DNA of 34,516 nt from Bacteroidales bacterium (GTDB lineage: Bacteria; Bacteroidota; Bacteroidia; Bacteroidales; UBA932): the NCBI GenBank assembly GCA_023227835.1, contig JALOCI010000030.1:1-34516 (forward strand). Reading direction: 5' to 3'. The position numbers and the translations under genes were made by a program. The notes beneath the pieces were generated by a model. The model was not told where the DNA came from. It worked only from the letters and a program-made list of their open reading frames with translations, and did not search any database. Positions 31,959-34,516 of this stretch are shown in pieces (positions within the stretch are counted from its first letter, which is position 1; each line of letters begins with the position of its first letter).

Positions 31959-33389
31959 ATGAGACCTGTAACAGAAAACACAGACAGAATTCCTGCAGTA
32001 GCAGGACTGTTTTATCCCGCAGAGACTGCAAAGTTGCAGGAAGAGATGGAGCGTTTGTTTAAATCGGCAATACCATACAAAGGAGAACATGTAAGGGCCA
32101 TAATTGTGCCGCATGCCGGATATCAGTTCTCAGGTGGGGTGGCGGCATCTTCATACAATCAGATAAATGGAGATACTCGTTATAAAAGAGTTTTTATAAT
32201 TGCCTCTTCCCATCATCATAAATTCAGGGGAGCATCAGTTTGGTGTGACGGAGATTATATTATGCCTTATGGTAAGGAAAAGGTAGACAAGGCTTTTGGC
32301 AAGATGCTGGCCGGGAATTTTCCTGATGTTTTCTCGTCAGATCAGAGAGTCCACATAGAAGAGCATGCTATTGAGACCCAACTTCCATTTTTACATCATG
32401 TTATGAAGTGCAGATATTCGATTGTGCCGATTATTATAGGAACTGACGATCCATATATCTGCCGGGAGATTGCCAAAGTGCTTACTCCCTATTTCTCACC
32501 GGAGAATCTCTTTATTGTAAGTTCAGACTTCTCTCATTACCCTGAATATTCTGCTGCTGTGGAAAATGACCGTAAAACTATGGAGGCTATTATTTCTGGT
32601 AATCCGGAAAGATTATTGAGGAGATTACGTAAAAATGATGAGGAGGGAATTCCTAATCTTTTAACAAGTTTGTGTGGGTGGACATCGGTCTTAATACTAC
32701 TTGAGATTATAAAAAATGATGAATCTGTCAGATACTATCCTGTAGAATACAAAAACTCAGGAGATGAGCCTTTGTCTGGAGATCATGAGCGGGTTGTTGG
32801 TTATTGGGGTATAAAAATAGTACAGGAAAGTGTTGACAGAGTAGAGTTTGAACTTTCAGAGGCAGATAAACAAACTCTTTTAAGCATTGCAAAAAAATCT
32901 ATCGAAGCCGCTGTAAATCACAAAAAGCCTTTTTTTAATGAAACAAGGGATTTATCTAAAAATCTGCTCTCTCTTTGTGGTCTGTTTGTTACTATTTACA
33001 AAAATAAAGAGCTGAGAGGTTGCCTTGGCCGTATGAATGGTGATATGCCTTTGTGGAGACTGGTACAAGAGATGGCATCTATAGTCCCGGTTCATGATTA
33101 CAGGTTTGATCCGCTCACTTCGGATGAGTTGGGTGAAATTGAGATTGAGATTTCAGTCCTTTCCCCTTTGCGAAGAGTTCATGATATATCTGAAATCAGA
33201 CTTGGGGTTCATGGTATATATATAGTAAAGGCTGGATCATCGGGGGTCTTCCTGCCACAAGTGGCCGCAGAAACAGGATGGAGTGTTGAAGAGTTCCTCG
33301 GACATTGCTCACGTGATAAAGCCGGAATAGGATGGGAAGGATGGCGGGAAGCCGAGATTTATGTTTTTACAGCGACTGTGTTCAAGTAA
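31959..33389 (+). CDS. AmmeMemoRadiSam protein: MEMO1-like domain fused to AMMECR1 domain
   Basis: A 476-residue fusion of the B and A components of the AmmeMemoRadiSam set, whose reaction is unknown. The MEMO-like part, 1-290, keeps the metal-site residues of the dioxygenase-related fold: Pro-His52-Ala-Gly-Tyr, Ser-Ser-His85-His-His, Glu-His136-Ala-Ile-Glu-Thr-Gln-Leu-Pro-Phe-Leu, Ser-Ser-Asp190-Phe-Ser-His193-Tyr and Cys239. The AMMECR1 part, about 297-476, has the signature Leu-Arg-Gly-Cys355-Leu-Gly and the end Trp-Glu-Gly-Trp-Arg-Glu-Ala-Glu. All expected residues are present. The radical SAM partner lies tail to tail, its stop only two bases away. No signal peptide, so cytosolic. Confidence 0.95.
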   Translation: MRPVTENTDRIPAVAGLFYPAETAKLQEEMERLFKSAIPYKGEHVRAIIVPHAGYQFSGGVAASSYNQINGDTRYKRVFIIASSHHHKFRGASVWCDGDYIMPYGKEKVDKAFGKMLAGNFPDVFSSDQRVHIEEHAIETQLPFLHHVMKCRYSIVPIIIGTDDPYICREIAKVLTPYFSPENLFIVSSDFSHYPEYSAAVENDRKTMEAIISGNPERLLRRLRKNDEEGIPNLLTSLCGWTSVLILLEIIKNDESVRYYPVEYKNSGDEPLSGDHERVVGYWGIKIVQESVDRVEFELSEADKQTLLSIAKKSIEAAVNHKKPFFNETRDLSKNLLSLCGLFVTIYKNKELRGCLGRMNGDMPLWRLVQEMASIVPVHDYRFDPLTSDELGEIEIEISVLSPLRRVHDISEIRLGVHGIYIVKAGSSGVFLPQVAAETGWSVEEFLGHCSRDKAGIGWEGWREAEIYVFTATVFK

Positions 33390-33391
33390 TG

Positions 33392-34402
33392 CTATCTCCA
33401 GATCCCGGGAATACTCTCCTTACATACAGGGCATAGACCTTGATGTCCCATCATGTCTTTTACAATATATCCGTCACGACGTATCAATTCAGTTCCGCAA
33501 ACCGGGCACAGTGTATTCCCGGAGTCAACAGTATTCATATTACCAAGATAAACATATTTCAATCCACATCTAAGAGCCATGTTTTTAGCTTCATACATAG
33601 TCTTTTCTGGTGTTGGGCTTAGCTCTGCAAGCTTGTAGTTCGGGAAGAACCGGCTGAAATGAAGTGGCGTGTTGGAAAACCCATTGTCAAACAACCATTC
33701 GCACATTCTTTTTATTGTTTGAATGTCATCAGACCAACCTGGAATTATGAGGTTGGTTATCTCAAGCCATATACCCTTATCTCTTAACACTCCAAGGCTT
33801 TTGAGAACAGGTTTCATTGACCCTCCGGTAAGCCTCTTGCAAAGATTGTCGTCAAAACACTTTAAATCAACATTGGCTGCGTCGAGCCAGCTGCAAAGCT
33901 CCAACAACGGTTCTCTTTCTATAAAGCCGTTTGATACCATCACAGTGTGAATGCCTGCACCTCTGGCAATGCGGAAAGTATCCAGCATATATTCAAAAAA
34001 AACAGACGGCTCGCTATATGTGAATGCTATACTTTTACTTTTAACTCGGGTAGCTTCTTCTATAACTTCCTCCGGCATAAGTGAATATCTGTCCTCTATA
34101 TCGGGAGCATTTTGAGAAATTTTCCAATTCTGACAATTGAGGCATCTCAGATTACACCCCTCAATGGCAAGTGAAAGGATGTCTGTCCCAGGAAGAAAAT
34201 GATAGAGAGGTTTCTTTTCCATAGGGTCTACCGATATTGAACATGGATTGGCGTATGCTATTGAAATAAGCTCTCCGTCCATGTTTACCCTCACTCTGCA
34301 TATCCCGCTTTGGCCGTCTTCCAGCTGGCACCTGTGAGGACACAGCAGACATCCTACTTTGCCTGCAGCTTTAGTTTGTTGATATTTTGCAGTAATTTCC
34401 AT
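33392..34402 (-). CDS. AmmeMemoRadiSam system radical SAM enzyme (PflA-like)
   Basis: A 336-residue radical SAM protein related to pyruvate formate-lyase activating enzymes, the third component with the MEMO/AMMECR1 fusion. Seen: an N-terminal cysteine set (Cys18, Cys21, Cys25, Cys35) that could bind a metal or cluster, the SAM cluster motif Cys83-x3-Cys87-x2-Cys90 in Glu-Gly-Cys-Asn-Leu-Arg-Cys-Leu-Asn-Cys-Gln-Asn, and a C-terminal zinc-ribbon-like pair of Cys-Pro-Val-Cys motifs. I start at ATG 34402 (MEITAKYQ), where the family begins. The longer in-frame reading from TTG 34492 would run through the opposite promoter at 34428-34459. The substrate is unknown, although the PflA-like fold suggests generation of a glycyl or other protein radical. 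Confidence 0.93.
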   Translation of the reverse strand: MEITAKYQQTKAAGKVGCLLCPHRCQLEDGQSGICRVRVNMDGELISIAYANPCSISVDPMEKKPLYHFLPGTDILSLAIEGCNLRCLNCQNWKISQNAPDIEDRYSLMPEEVIEEATRVKSKSIAFTYSEPSVFFEYMLDTFRIARGAGIHTVMVSNGFIEREPLLELCSWLDAANVDLKCFDDNLCKRLTGGSMKPVLKSLGVLRDKGIWLEITNLIIPGWSDDIQTIKRMCEWLFDNGFSNTPLHFSRFFPNYKLAELSPTPEKTMYEAKNMALRCGLKYVYLGNMNTVDSGNTLCPVCGTELIRRDGYIVKDMMGHQGLCPVCKESIPGIWR

Positions 34403-34427
34403 CTTCGGCAGTAAATTTAATATCTTT

Positions 34428-34459
34428 TTTGTGCTTTTTATCATTTTCGGGTACATTTG
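34428..34459 (+). promoter_or_regulatory. Strong Bacteroidetes-type promoter
   Basis: TTTG (34428-34431) and TACATTTG (34452-34459) are exact -33 and -7 matches with a 20-base spacer. It drives the gene starting at 34492, with a leader of about 25 bases. Confidence 0.8.
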
Positions 34460-34491
34460 CGGCTTAATCCAAAATCTAAAACAAGAATTCA

Positions 34492-34516
34492 ATGAGTGGC
34501 TTTTTTGGAAGTATAT
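34492..34516 (+). CDS. Start of a gene cut by the window edge, possibly amidophosphoribosyltransferase
   Basis: Only eight complete codons are visible (MSGFFGSI) before the edge. Bacteroidetes proteins of the PurF type begin with a similar Gly-Phe-Phe-Gly run after the start Met, so a glutamine amidotransferase of that family is a guess from the opening alone. The support for a real gene is the strong promoter 32 bases upstream and the good start context. Neither length nor function can be confirmed. Confidence 0.4.

Noticed and set aside
34403..34492. Longer start for the radical SAM enzyme
   Set aside because: The extra 30 residues run antisense through a strong promoter for the opposite gene and do not resemble the family N-terminus.
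1..34516. tRNA genes, CRISPR arrays, insertion sequences, prophage or integrative-element ends
   Set aside because: No cloverleaf, regularly spaced repeat, transposase, integrase or long terminal repeat was seen; gaps between genes are short and already explained.

Overview
The window looks like a chromosomal segment from a member of the Bacteroidetes, most likely an anaerobe of the order Bacteroidales. Supporting signs are a SusC/SusD outer-membrane pair, a TPR/transmembrane/HTH regulator of the kind common in this phylum, promoters of the TTTG-N19-21-TAnnTTTG type, very few Shine-Dalgarno sequences, and AT-rich DNA. I see no tRNA, rRNA, CRISPR array, insertion sequence or phage gene. No stretch longer than about 200 bases lacks a gene or a described signal.

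Layout. (1) 1-9429, minus strand: an uptake operon (kelch lipoprotein, SusC, SusD, tandem thioredoxin-like protein cut by the window edge). Upstream on the same strand are a membrane-anchored TPR/HTH regulator and a lipoprotein of the proline iminopeptidase type. (2) 9574-11760, plus: a stand-alone fusion of an anti-sigma-antagonist (STAS) domain, an unassigned middle region and an aminoglycoside-phosphotransferase-like kinase. (3) 11769-15110, minus: an aspartate/glutamate racemase family protein, an Hsp20 chaperone with a small exported protein, and IMP dehydrogenase, with two clear terminators. (4) 15267-17211, plus: a MATE exporter followed one base later by a cytidylate-kinase-like protein. 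(5) 17218-19200, minus: a KamA-type radical SAM aminomutase and a DUF3788 protein. (6) 19372-26178, plus: a five-gene signalling operon (TonB-dependent receptor, YfiR-like periplasmic protein, CHASE8-type histidine kinase, Rcp1-like receiver, REC-PAS-HK-REC hybrid kinase). (7) 26212-31869, minus: a CPA1 antiporter, a glycerol dehydrogenase, a SIMPL-domain protein and a large exported repeat protein. (8) 31959-34402: the AmmeMemoRadiSam genes, tail to tail. (9) 34492 to the edge, plus: the first codons of what may be amidophosphoribosyltransferase, behind a strong promoter.

How the parts may work together. Region 1 is an outer-membrane import system with a plausible adjacent transcriptional sensor. 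Region 6 is the best candidate for an under-described system. In Pseudomonas, YfiR restrains a cyclase that carries a CHASE8 sensor domain; here a YfiR-like protein is translationally coupled to a CHASE8-like histidine kinase, sits behind a TonB receptor, and feeds receivers with no output domain in the operon. Region 2 is the most unusual protein architecture, joining a partner-switch domain to a kinase fold not normally used in partner switching. Assignments come from reading motifs by eye, with no database search.
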